Source: Dolomitihabitans soli (GTDB taxonomy: Bacteria > Actinomycetota > Actinomycetes > Streptosporangiales > Streptosporangiaceae). From it: DNA of 64,000 nucleotides. The notes beneath the pieces were generated by a model that had not been told where the DNA came from, searched no databases, and saw nothing but the letters and a program-made list of their open reading frames with translations. Positions 1-7,358 of this stretch are shown one piece after another. Location of the stretch: NCBI RefSeq assembly GCF_022213955.1, contig NZ_JAKNTW010000028.1:103543-167542 (forward strand), given 5' to 3'. Position 1 is the stretch's first letter. Each line of letters starts with the position of its first letter. A program made the translations under genes and the position numbers.

Positions 1-323
1 ACCTCGACACCGCGCTGGTCTTCGGGCTGTCCCGCGGCCAGCGGTTGTGGCGGGTCATCCTGCCGAGCGCCACCCCCAAGATCTTCGCCGGGCTGCGGGT
101 CAGCCTGTCCCTCGCGCTGATCCTGATGGTCATCTCGGAGCTGGTCGGCAGCACCGAGGGCATCGGCTACCAACTCCTCGACGCCCGCAGGTCTTATGAT
201 CGGCCCGGTGTGTGGGCGACCATCGTGATACTCGGTGTGCTGGGATTCCTGCTCAACTCGGCGTTCCTCGCGGTGGAGCGGCGAGTCCTGTCCTGGCACC
301 GCACCGCCAAGCAGACGACCTGA
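1..323 (+). CDS. ABC transporter permease, C-terminal part (5' truncated by window edge)
   Basis: Integral membrane permease of the NMT1/THI5, nitrate/sulfonate/pyrimidine-precursor class. Only the last ~107 codons are in the window; the reading frame is open from base 3, and there is no reason to accept an internal start. The segment DTALVFGLSRG followed by RVILPSATPKIFAGLR is the cytoplasmic EAA loop that docks on the ATPase, and it is followed by membrane helices. It closely resembles the end of the permease at 2894-3679 (shared ISELxGSTEG and FLAVERRVLxWHR), so the two are recent paralogues. The ATPase gene starts 10 bases downstream, which implies one operon. Confidence 0.9.
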   Translation, partial: LDTALVFGLSRGQRLWRVILPSATPKIFAGLRVSLSLALILMVISELVGSTEGIGYQLLDARRSYDRPGVWATIVILGVLGFLLNSAFLAVERRVLSWHRTAKQTT

Positions 324-333
324 GGACCCCGCT

Positions 334-1116
334 GTGCTTGAGATACACAACCTGACCCACACGTACGGCACCGGCCCCGGCGCGCACGAGGCGCTCGGCG
401 GCGTCGATCTCAAGGTGGCCGAGGGCGAGCTGGTGTGCATCGTCGGCCCCTCCGGCTGCGGCAAGTCCACCCTGCTGCGCTCCATCGCCGGCCTGCTCCG
501 TCCCACCGGCGGCGAGATCCTCTTCCAGGGCGACCCGGTCGAGCGAACCCCCGACAACCTCGCCGTGGTCTTCCAGGACTACAGCCGCTCGCTCTTCCCC
601 TGGATGTCGGTGGCCGACAACGTCGCCCTGCCGCTGCGCCGTAAGGGCATGGACGGCCGGCAGCGGCGGCAGGCGGCGCTGGACGCGCTGGAGCAGGTCG
701 ACCTGGCGGGCGCGGGCGGCAAGTATCCCTGGGAGCTGTCCGGCGGCATGCAGCAACGCGCGTCGATCGCCCGCGCGATCGCCTACCGGCCCACCCTGAT
801 GCTGATGGACGAGCCGTTCGGCTCCGTCGACGCGCAGACCAGGGAGGACCTTGAGGATCTGGTCCTGCGGGTGCGCGCGAAGCACGGCATGACCATCCTG
901 CTCATCACGCACGACATCGACGAGAGCGTCTACGTGGGCGATCGCGTGATCGTGTTGTCGAAGGCTCCCGCTAAAGTCGTCAGCGACCTCCGGGTCCAGT
1001 TGCCCGGTCCTCGTGACCAGATCACCACCCGCGAGCACCCCGGCTTCGTCCAGCTCCGAGCCGAGGTCGGTCGCCTGGTACGCGGGCGACAGGGCCAGGC
1101 GGCCTCAACCGGTTGA
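334..1116 (+). CDS. ABC transporter ATP-binding protein (nitrate/sulfonate/NMT1-type importer)
   Basis: Cytoplasmic ATPase of 260 residues that powers the adjacent permeases. Walker A GPSGCGKS lies at about 38-45, the Q-loop glutamine near 81, the signature LSGGMQQR at 135-142, Walker B LMLMDEP at 155-161 and the switch histidine in ITHD near 193. The frame is open further upstream, but GTG 334 gives the typical N-terminus (LEIHNLTHTYG) and sits just after the permease stop, so I take it as the start. The family exchanges substrates easily (nitrate, taurine, aliphatic sulfonates, thiamine precursors), so the substrate cannot be read from this subunit. Confidence 0.93.
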   Translation: MLEIHNLTHTYGTGPGAHEALGGVDLKVAEGELVCIVGPSGCGKSTLLRSIAGLLRPTGGEILFQGDPVERTPDNLAVVFQDYSRSLFPWMSVADNVALPLRRKGMDGRQRRQAALDALEQVDLAGAGGKYPWELSGGMQQRASIARAIAYRPTLMLMDEPFGSVDAQTREDLEDLVLRVRAKHGMTILLITHDIDESVYVGDRVIVLSKAPAKVVSDLRVQLPGPRDQITTREHPGFVQLRAEVGRLVRGRQGQAASTG

Positions 1117-1143
1117 CCCGTATCCCCCCTACGAAGGAGACCC

Positions 1144-2127
1144 ATGAGGTTCGGACGCAGCGTCCGCGGCTCGCTCATCGGACTGCTCGCCCTGGTCGCG
1201 TTCGCCGGCTGCGGCGCCGACCCGGCGGCCGAGCAGCCGCAGGCCGGTGGTGGCCTGGAGAAGACCGAGCTGAACGTCGGGATCGTGCCCGTCCCCTCCT
1301 CCGCTCCGCTCTTCATCGCCATGGAGAAGGGCTTCTTCAAGGACGAGGGGCTCACGGTCAAGACGCAGACCATCCAGGCCCCGCAGCAGATCATGCCCCA
1401 GATCCTCAACGGCGGCATCGACGCCTTCCTGACGAGCTACGTCTCGCTGATCACGATCTCCGACTCCGGGGTCGCCAAGCTGAAGATGCTGACCGAGGCG
1501 CAGCAGGGCGGCCCCGGCATCAGCGGCGTGGTCGTCACCGGCGACTCCCCCGTCAAGAAGCCGGCCGACCTCAAGGGCAAGACGATCGCGGTGAACGTGG
1601 TCAAGGCGCTCGGCGAGGTGACCGTGAGCGCGCATCTGAAGGCCGCCGGAGTCTCCCCCGCCGACGTCAAGTTCGTGCCGGTGAACTTCGCCGAGCAACT
1701 CGCCGCCCTGCAGGCCGGGCGGGTGGACGCCGCCTGGATGACCGAGCCCTACATATCCGCGGCCAAGAAGGACCTGGGCGGCCGGGTGGTCATCGACACC
1801 CTGAGCGGCCCCACCGACAGCCTCCCCCTCGACGGCTGGGCCGCCTCCGCCGACTGGGTGACCGCGAACCCGAAGACCGCCGCCGCCTTCCAGCGCGCGA
1901 TGGCGAAGGCCCAGCAGGTAGCCGCGTCCGACCGGGCGGCGCTGAACGCGGTGATCCCGAAGTTCACCAAGATCCCCGCCGAGGTCGCCGCGTCCATGGG
2001 CCTGGGCACCTTCACCACCTCCCTCGACGTGGCCCGCATCCAGAAGGTGGCCGACCTGCTGGCGGAGTTCCAGATCACCAAGACCGAGATCGATGTCGCG
2101 GGGCTCGTCGCGGCGCCGCCCGCATGA
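1144..2127 (+). CDS. NMT1/THI5-like ABC transporter substrate-binding lipoprotein
   Basis: Extracytoplasmic solute receptor of 327 residues. The N-terminus is a lipoprotein signal with lipobox AFAGC and the lipidated cysteine at residue 23. The motifs SAPLFIAMEKGFFKDEGL and GGIDAFLTSY are typical of the NMT1/THI5/SsuA fold, which binds pyrimidine precursors, sulfonates or nitrate. A strong ribosome site (AAGGAGA) precedes ATG 1144. The stop overlaps the next permease start in an ATGA. Lying between two permease sets, it probably serves the whole cluster. The ligand is not determinable; a thiamine-pyrimidine precursor is one option. Confidence 0.9.
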   Translation: MRFGRSVRGSLIGLLALVAFAGCGADPAAEQPQAGGGLEKTELNVGIVPVPSSAPLFIAMEKGFFKDEGLTVKTQTIQAPQQIMPQILNGGIDAFLTSYVSLITISDSGVAKLKMLTEAQQGGPGISGVVVTGDSPVKKPADLKGKTIAVNVVKALGEVTVSAHLKAAGVSPADVKFVPVNFAEQLAALQAGRVDAAWMTEPYISAAKKDLGGRVVIDTLSGPTDSLPLDGWAASADWVTANPKTAAAFQRAMAKAQQVAASDRAALNAVIPKFTKIPAEVAASMGLGTFTTSLDVARIQKVADLLAEFQITKTEIDVAGLVAAPPA

Positions 2128-2897
2128 CCAAAGGCACGTTGTCGCGCGGCGCGGCGGGCGTCTGCGGGTTCCTCCTCATCGCGGAGGCCCTGGGCAGGAC
2201 CGGGGTCATCGACCCGGTGGTGCTGCCGCTCGCCTCCACGGTTCTCGGCGAGACCCTCGGGCTGGCCGCCGACCCCGACTTCCTCCTCCAGCTCGGCAAC
2301 ACGCTGGACGCCTGCGGCGTGGGCCTGCTCTTCTCCGTGGCGATAGCCGTACCGGCCGGGGTGCTGCTCGGCACGTTCCGGAAGGTGGAGAGGAGTGCGC
2401 GCCCGCTGGTGGAGTTCCTGCGGCCGATCCCGTCGGTCGCGCTCATCCCGGTGGCGCAGTTCCTGTTCCGCGACCCGGAGTACGCCAAGGTGTCGCTGGT
2501 GATCTTCGCCGCCTCGTGGCCGCTGCTCATCAACACGATGTACGGCATGCGCGAGGTCGATCCGCTGGCCAAGGAGACGCTGCGCAGCTTCGGCTTCGGA
2601 CCGCTCGCGGTGATCGGGCGGGTCTCGTTGCCGAGTGCGGCCCCGTTCATCGTCACCGGGCTGCGGATCGCGGTCTCGGTCACCCTCATCGTCGCGGTGA
2701 GCGTGGAGCTGTTCGTGGGCGGGACGGGTCTCGGCACCTTCATGAGCGCCGCCGCGGCCGGGAACCAGCGCGCGGAGATGCTGGGCGCGGTCGTGTGGGC
2801 GGGCCTGCTCGGGCTGGCGGCCAACGGGCTGCTCGCCGGGGCCGAGCGGCGGCTCTTCCGCTGGCACCACGCGCGCACCGGGGAGCCGGCGAGATGA
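2124..2897 (+). CDS. ABC transporter permease (NMT1-type importer)
   Basis: Membrane permease of 257 residues, BinPDT_transp_1 family, with about six hydrophobic segments. The EAA-type loop is around VDPLAKETLRSFGFGPLAVIGRVSLPSAAPFIVTGLR. ATG 2124 overlaps the stop of the binding-protein gene, and its own stop overlaps the next permease's ATG (ATGA at 2894-2897), so translation is coupled. It probably pairs with the following permease as a heterodimeric channel driven by the ATPase at 334-1116. Confidence 0.9.
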   Translation: MTKGTLSRGAAGVCGFLLIAEALGRTGVIDPVVLPLASTVLGETLGLAADPDFLLQLGNTLDACGVGLLFSVAIAVPAGVLLGTFRKVERSARPLVEFLRPIPSVALIPVAQFLFRDPEYAKVSLVIFAASWPLLINTMYGMREVDPLAKETLRSFGFGPLAVIGRVSLPSAAPFIVTGLRIAVSVTLIVAVSVELFVGGTGLGTFMSAAAAGNQRAEMLGAVVWAGLLGLAANGLLAGAERRLFRWHHARTGEPAR

Positions 2898-3679
2898 TCC
2901 TCTCCCTGCTGGGCCGGCTGGGCCGCCTGTGGATCGTGCCGGTCGCGCTGGCGGTGTGGGAGCTGGCCGCCCGCGAGGCGCGCGCGGTCTACTTCCCGCC
3001 GCCCTCGGGGATCGCGCTGCACGTGTACGAGCTGTGGTTCTCGGGCCCGCCCGCCCGGTTGTTCCTCACCGACGACGCGGTGGCGCACATTCTGCCGAGC
3101 CTGGGCAGGCTGCTGCTCGGCTGGTCCGCCGCCTGCCTGCTCGGCGTCGTGGCCGGGGTGGCGCTCGGCCGCTCGGCGCGGCTGTCGCAGTATCTGTCGC
3201 CGCTGATCCACTTCGCCAGGTCGCTGCCGCCGCCGGTGCTGCTGCCCGTCTTCCTCGTCCTGGTGGGGGTGGGGACGCCGCTGCAACTGGCGGGCATCGT
3301 GTTCGGCGTCGTCTGGCCGGTGTTGATCAACTCCATCGACGGGGCCCGCTACATCGACCGGCAGTATCTGGACACCGCGCAGGTCTTCGGACTGTCCCGG
3401 CGCGAACGGCTGACCCGGGTCATCCTGCCCGCCGCCGCGCCGAAGATCTTCGCCGGGCTCAGGCTCAGCGTCGCGCTGGCGCTGATCATGATGATCATCT
3501 CGGAGCTGCTCGGCAGCACCGAGGGCGTCGGCTACCGGCTGCTGATCGCGCAGAGCCAGCTCGACATCCTCACCATGTGGGCGGCCACGCTGCTGCTCGG
3601 CGTGCTCGGCATCCTCTTCAACGCCGCCTTCCTGGCCGTGGAACGCAGGGTGCTCGGCTGGCACCGCGCCGCCCTCTGA
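2894..3679 (+). CDS. ABC transporter permease (NMT1-type importer), paralogue of the first permease
   Basis: Permease of 261 residues with multiple hydrophobic helices and the EAA loop DTAQVFGLSRRERLTRVILP near residue 160. Its C-terminal ~105 residues match the truncated permease at the left edge almost residue for residue, showing that the transporter contains two copies of this subunit type. ATG 2894 is chosen from the ATGA overlap with the previous gene. The gene ends at 3679 and the oppositely oriented aldehyde dehydrogenase ends at 3680, with no spacer. Confidence 0.9.
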   Translation: MILSLLGRLGRLWIVPVALAVWELAAREARAVYFPPPSGIALHVYELWFSGPPARLFLTDDAVAHILPSLGRLLLGWSAACLLGVVAGVALGRSARLSQYLSPLIHFARSLPPPVLLPVFLVLVGVGTPLQLAGIVFGVVWPVLINSIDGARYIDRQYLDTAQVFGLSRRERLTRVILPAAAPKIFAGLRLSVALALIMMIISELLGSTEGVGYRLLIAQSQLDILTMWAATLLLGVLGILFNAAFLAVERRVLGWHRAAL

Positions 3680-5062
3680 TCAGCCGGAGTGCCACCAGGG
3701 GTCGGCGGCACTCGCACGGTTCACCAGGTAGGAGCGGCGGCGCAGGAAACGGCGCAGCGAGGCCGGCCCCATCCGGGAGCCGCCCATGCCGGAGAGCCCG
3801 AAGGAGTTCTTCTCCCCCTCGTGGACGAGCGCGGTGAGGGCGGCGTCGTTGACGCTGACCGCGCCCACCGCCAGCCGTCCCGCGACCGCCAGCGCCTCCT
3901 CCTCGCTGCGGCCGAACACCGCCGCCGACAGCCCGTAGACCGAGTCGTTGGCCAGCCGTACGGCCTCCTCGGCGTCGGCGACCGGCATGACGGGCAGGAT
4001 CGGCCCGAAGGTCTCCTCGGTCATCACCAGCATCGAGTGGTCGACGCCGGTGAGCACGGTGGGGCGGCACCAGCGCCCGCCGCCGTGCCGCTCGATCGTG
4101 CCCCCGGTACGCGTCACGGCGCCCCGCACGCCCGCGTCGGCCAGATGGCGTTCCACCACTCCGGCCTGAGCCGGGTCGATCAGCGGCCCGATCGGGCCGC
4201 CCTCACACGTCAGCCCGGTACGGCGAGCCTTGGCCACCAGCAGCTCGACGAACTCGTCGTGGACGGCGCGCTCGACGTAGACGCGCTCGATCGACTGGCA
4301 GGACTGGCCGGCGTTGGAGGTGCCGCCCCACAGGATCGCCGAGGAGGCGCGGTCCAGGTCCGCGCCCGCGAGCACGATGGCCGGGTCCTTGCCGCCGAGT
4401 TCGAGGAAGGCGGGGACGAACGCGCGGGCGGCGGCCTCGGCGACCTTCCTGCCGGTCGGCACGCTGCCGGTGAACGCCACCACGTCGACCAGCCCGACCA
4501 GGGCGGCGCCGGTCTCCGCACCGCCCTCGACCACCCGGAGCGGCAGCTCGGAGGGGATCAGGCGGGACAGCGGCTCGATGAACCTCGGGGTGACCTCGCT
4601 CGGCTTGACCAGGACCGCACAACCGGCCGCGAGCGCCGGGATCGCGTCGATGAGGCCCAGCAGGAGCGGGAAGTTCCACGGGGTGATGGCGCCGACGAGC
4701 TCGTACGGAACGTGCGCGCCGGCCAGCGCGACGGACGGGATCGCGGACGCCTGCTCGGCGGGAGGCGCCAGCAGGCCGGGGGCCTGCCGTACCCAGCGCT
4801 CGATCATTCCCGTCACGAGCCGCCGCTCCAGGACGGACTCCGCGTGCCGTCCCGTGTCGGCCACCAGCGCGGCGAGCAGGTCGTCGTCGCCTGCCAGGGC
4901 GGCGGCGAAGCGTTCGAGCACCGGGCCGCGGTCGATCGACCGCCAGCCGGCCGCGCGGTCGCGGAGGTCGTCGGCGGCGGCGCGCAGGGCTGCCGGGGAG
5001 ATCGGCGTGAGAGCGCGCCCGGCCTGCCCGGTCAGCGGGTCGGTGAGCGCCGGGAGAGTCAT
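3680..5062 (-). CDS. Aldehyde dehydrogenase family protein
   Basis: NAD(P)-dependent aldehyde oxidation enzyme of 460 residues, slightly shorter than the usual ~480. The oxyanion asparagine is in TPWNFP (N130), the general base in FLELGGKDPA (E221) and the nucleophile in NAGQSCQS (C255), so it should be active. The frame stays open another 270 codons upstream, but that part is antisense-like and overlaps the methyltransferase; ATG 5062 forms an ATGA overlap with that gene's stop, so I choose it. The two genes are therefore an operon. The aldehyde substrate is unknown; the SCQSIERVYV stretch resembles broad-range ALDHs of the benzaldehyde/succinate-semialdehyde type. Confidence 0.9.
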   Translation of the reverse strand: MTLPALTDPLTGQAGRALTPISPAALRAAADDLRDRAAGWRSIDRGPVLERFAAALAGDDDLLAALVADTGRHAESVLERRLVTGMIERWVRQAPGLLAPPAEQASAIPSVALAGAHVPYELVGAITPWNFPLLLGLIDAIPALAAGCAVLVKPSEVTPRFIEPLSRLIPSELPLRVVEGGAETGAALVGLVDVVAFTGSVPTGRKVAEAAARAFVPAFLELGGKDPAIVLAGADLDRASSAILWGGTSNAGQSCQSIERVYVERAVHDEFVELLVAKARRTGLTCEGGPIGPLIDPAQAGVVERHLADAGVRGAVTRTGGTIERHGGGRWCRPTVLTGVDHSMLVMTEETFGPILPVMPVADAEEAVRLANDSVYGLSAAVFGRSEEEALAVAGRLAVGAVSVNDAALTALVHEGEKNSFGLSGMGGSRMGPASLRRFLRRRSYLVNRASAADPWWHSG

Positions 5063-5925
5063 GCGGGCTTGCGGGCGAGGCCGGCCACCGCGAACAGGAG
5101 GGCGGGGTCGTAGTCGAGGGACGGGGTGTCGGGGTCGGGACGCCAGTCGGTGACGTGGACCAGGCCGGGCTCGACCATCTCCAGCCCGGTGAAGAACCGG
5201 GCGATCTCGTCCCGGTGGCGGTAGCGGCCCCGGCCGAGCCCGCGCAGTTCCTCGCTGAGGGAGCCGCCCGGGTCCACGAGGTGCTGGATGAACACGTGAC
5301 TGCCCGGCGGCAGCGCGGCGACCAGCTCGCCGACGATGGCCCAGGGGTCGTCGTCGTCGGGGATGTGGTGCAGGATGCCGCAGAGGATCAGCCCCAGCGG
5401 CTCGCGGAGATCGAGGTTGTCCATCAGCTGCGCCCGGTCGAGCAGCTCTTCCGGGCGGCGCAGGTCGCCCCCCACCACGACGGTGGCGGTGTCGTTGGCC
5501 AGCAGCGCCCTGGCGTGGGACAGCACGATGGGATCGTTGTCGACGTAGGTGACCCTGACTCCCGGGTCGACGCTGTGCGCCACATCGTGCACGTTGTTCA
5601 CGGTCGGCAGCCCGGTGCCGATGTCGAGGAGCTGGCGCAGGCCCGCCTCGCCGACGAGGTAGCGCGTGGCGCGGCGCAGCACGGCCCGCTGTTCCTCCAC
5701 GCCGATCTGCACGCCCGGCATGGCCTTCCGGATCTGGTCGCCGGCGGCGCGATCGACCGCGAAGTGATCCTTCCCGCCCAGGAGGTAGTCGTACACACGG
5801 GCGACGTTCGGCTTCGTCAGGTCGATCGTCCCCTCGGTGAGGGACGGTTCGTTGTGCTGCAACGCGCCCTCCAGGGGCCATGCGGTCCGGCTTTCGCGAT
5901 CAAGGCCAGAGACTATCGGCCGCAC
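5059..5925 (-). CDS. SAM-dependent methyltransferase, DUF574 family
   Basis: Predicted cytosolic S-adenosylmethionine-dependent methyltransferase of 288 residues. The family hallmark DLTKPNVARVYDYLLGGKDHF is near residue 36, followed by the SAM-binding region LLDIGTGLPT, the acidic YVDND and the LCGILHHIPDDDDP motif. DUF574 proteins occur in many copies in Streptomyces and Streptosporangiaceae; the methyl acceptor is unknown in most cases. Start GTG 5925 gives the longest frame, and a shorter N-terminus is possible. It lies 87 bases downstream of conservon 1 on the same strand and overlaps the aldehyde dehydrogenase start by four bases. Confidence 0.88.
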   Translation of the reverse strand: MRPIVSGLDRESRTAWPLEGALQHNEPSLTEGTIDLTKPNVARVYDYLLGGKDHFAVDRAAGDQIRKAMPGVQIGVEEQRAVLRRATRYLVGEAGLRQLLDIGTGLPTVNNVHDVAHSVDPGVRVTYVDNDPIVLSHARALLANDTATVVVGGDLRRPEELLDRAQLMDNLDLREPLGLILCGILHHIPDDDDPWAIVGELVAALPPGSHVFIQHLVDPGGSLSEELRGLGRGRYRHRDEIARFFTGLEMVEPGLVHVTDWRPDPDTPSLDYDPALLFAVAGLARKPA

Positions 5926-6012
5926 GGCCCCGGCGACGCCTGTTTCCCAGGTCTGCGGAAAGCCCTTTCAAGGTCTGCGGAAATTCGGCGCCCCCTTTCG
6001 GCATCAGGTCGG

Positions 6013-6585
6013 TCAAACGGGCAGTGACGTCTTCACGACGTGCTCGACGAGAGTGATCAGTGTGGCCTTCACCGACTCGCGCGTCCGGGCGTCGGTGCGG
6101 ACCAGCGGCACGCCGGGCGACAGGGTCAGCGCCTCCCGCACCTCGTCCTCCTGGTGCGGGTGGCTGCCGTCGAAGCCGTTGAGCGCGACGATGAACGGCA
6201 GTCCCGCCTCCTCGAAGTAGTCGATCGCGGGGAAGCTGTCGGCCAGCCGCCTCGTGTCGACCAGCACCACGGCCCCGATCGCACCGCGCACCAGGTCGTC
6301 CCACATGAACCAGAACCGGTGCTGGCCGGGCGTGCCGAACAGGTAGAGGATCAGGTCCCTGTCCAGCGACACCCGGCCGAAGTCCATCGCCACGGTCGTG
6401 GTCTTCTTCGTCGGAGTGAGCGCCAGGTCGTCGACGCCCTCGCTCGCCTCCGTCATCACCGCCTCCGTGGTCAACGGCGTGATCTCCGAGACCGCGCCGA
6501 CGAAGGTGGTCTTGCCGACACCGAACCCGCCCGCCACAACGATCTTCGTGGAGGACAGCCCGGAGTCAGAGCCTGCGAAGCCCAC
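6013..6585 (-). CDS. cvnD: Conservon 1 GTP/ATP-binding protein (CvnD-type)
   Basis: Small Ras-like GTPase of 190 residues, the output component of a conservon (CvnA-D), which in Streptomyces forms a membrane-associated complex likened to eukaryotic G-protein signalling. The P-loop GGFGVGKT is at 19-26, a G3-like region lies in AMDFGRVSLD, and LYLFGTPGQHRFWFMWDDLVRGAIG follows. The frame allows a start at 6600, but GTG 6585 matches the start inferred for the third copy and gives the same 20-base overlap with cvnC. Last gene of a four-gene conservon. Confidence 0.93.
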   Translation of the reverse strand: MGFAGSDSGLSSTKIVVAGGFGVGKTTFVGAVSEITPLTTEAVMTEASEGVDDLALTPTKKTTTVAMDFGRVSLDRDLILYLFGTPGQHRFWFMWDDLVRGAIGAVVLVDTRRLADSFPAIDYFEEAGLPFIVALNGFDGSHPHQEDEVREALTLSPGVPLVRTDARTRESVKATLITLVEHVVKTSLPV

Positions 6586-6931
6586 TGAGCACCCTTTCAA
6601 GCAAGTTGAGATCCGGCTTCCCGGCGTCCAGCGCCGGCTGGTGGATCTGTACCAGACCCTCTTCCGCCATGTCGGCGACCAGCACTCTGGTCACGCCCAG
6701 CGGCATCCGCATGAGGGCGGAGATCTCTGCCACAGAGCGTACAGTCCCGGTGAGACTGATGATCGTTCGGTACTCCGTCGAGAGCGTGGACGGATCTCTG
6801 GGCGGAATCGTCGCGGAGGAGACCAGCGCCTCGATGGCCAACTCGATCCGCGGCCGGGTGCGCCCCCGGGTCATCGCGTACGGGCGGATCAGGCGGTTCC
6901 GCCCGCTTCTGGCCTGTCCTTCGCCGTCCAA
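6566..6931 (-). CDS. cvnC: Conservon 1 DUF742 protein (CvnC-type)
   Basis: DUF742 protein of 121 residues with the family's winged-helix-like core: LIRPYAMTRGRTRP near the N-terminus, then SVAEISALMRMPLGVTRVLVADMAEEGLV. The only in-frame start I can support is TTG 6931; a good ribosome site (AGGAGG, 6938-6943) lies six bases before it. The nearby ATG at 6936 is out of frame. The tail ERVLSGLRRL overlaps the beginning of cvnD by 20 bases, indicating translational coupling. DUF742 proteins are thought to bind the other conservon members; the biochemical role is unknown. Confidence 0.92.
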   Translation of the reverse strand: MDGEGQARSGRNRLIRPYAMTRGRTRPRIELAIEALVSSATIPPRDPSTLSTEYRTIISLTGTVRSVAEISALMRMPLGVTRVLVADMAEEGLVQIHQPALDAGKPDLNLLERVLSGLRRL

Positions 6932-6941
6932 CCCATCCCTC

Positions 6942-7358
6942 CTAGCGTCCGGTCGACTGAAGCTCGGCGCGGATCGCGGGGGTCAGCACCTGGCCCGCGC
7001 GTTCCGCCAGCAACGTCATCTGGTAGGCGATCAGGCCGAGATCCCCGTCCGGCGAGGCCAGTACGGCGAGCGCGGAGCCGTCGCTGATCGACATGGTCAG
7101 CAGCAGCCCCCGCTCCATCTCGATCACGGTCTGGGTGACCGCGCCGGCCTCGAAGACCCTGGCGGCTCCCTGGGTCAGGCTGATCAGGCCCGAGGTCACC
7201 GCGGCCAGCTGATCGGCCCGGTCCTTGGGGAAACCGGCGGAGAAGGCGAGCGAGAGGCCGTCGGAGGACACGACCACCGCGTGCGCCACTCCCGGCACCT
7301 CCCTGACGAACTCCGTGATCAGCCAGTTGAAGCCACGGGCGGCTCGACTGAGTTCCAT
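6942..7358 (-). CDS. cvnB: Conservon 1 roadblock/LC7 domain protein (CvnB-type)
   Basis: Roadblock/LC7 (dynein light chain-like) protein of 138 residues, the kind that acts as a regulator of small GTPases (compare MglB with MglA). Visible features: NWLITEFVREVPGVAHAVVVSSDGL, DRADQLAAVTSGLISLTQGA, then VIEMERGLLLTMSISDGSALAVLA. ATG 7358 overlaps the cvnA stop by one base; GTG 7361 immediately before is an alternative. GGGAGA lies seven bases upstream. It ends two bases before the ribosome-binding region of cvnC. Confidence 0.92.
   Translation of the reverse strand: MELSRAARGFNWLITEFVREVPGVAHAVVVSSDGLSLAFSAGFPKDRADQLAAVTSGLISLTQGAARVFEAGAVTQTVIEMERGLLLTMSISDGSALAVLASPDGDLGLIAYQMTLLAERAGQVLTPAIRAELQSTGR

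Noticed and set aside
5063..5881. N-terminal extension of the aldehyde dehydrogenase frame to 733 codons
   Set aside because: The extension is antisense-like in composition and coincides with the well-supported methyltransferase; ATG 5062 overlaps its stop in the usual ATGA.
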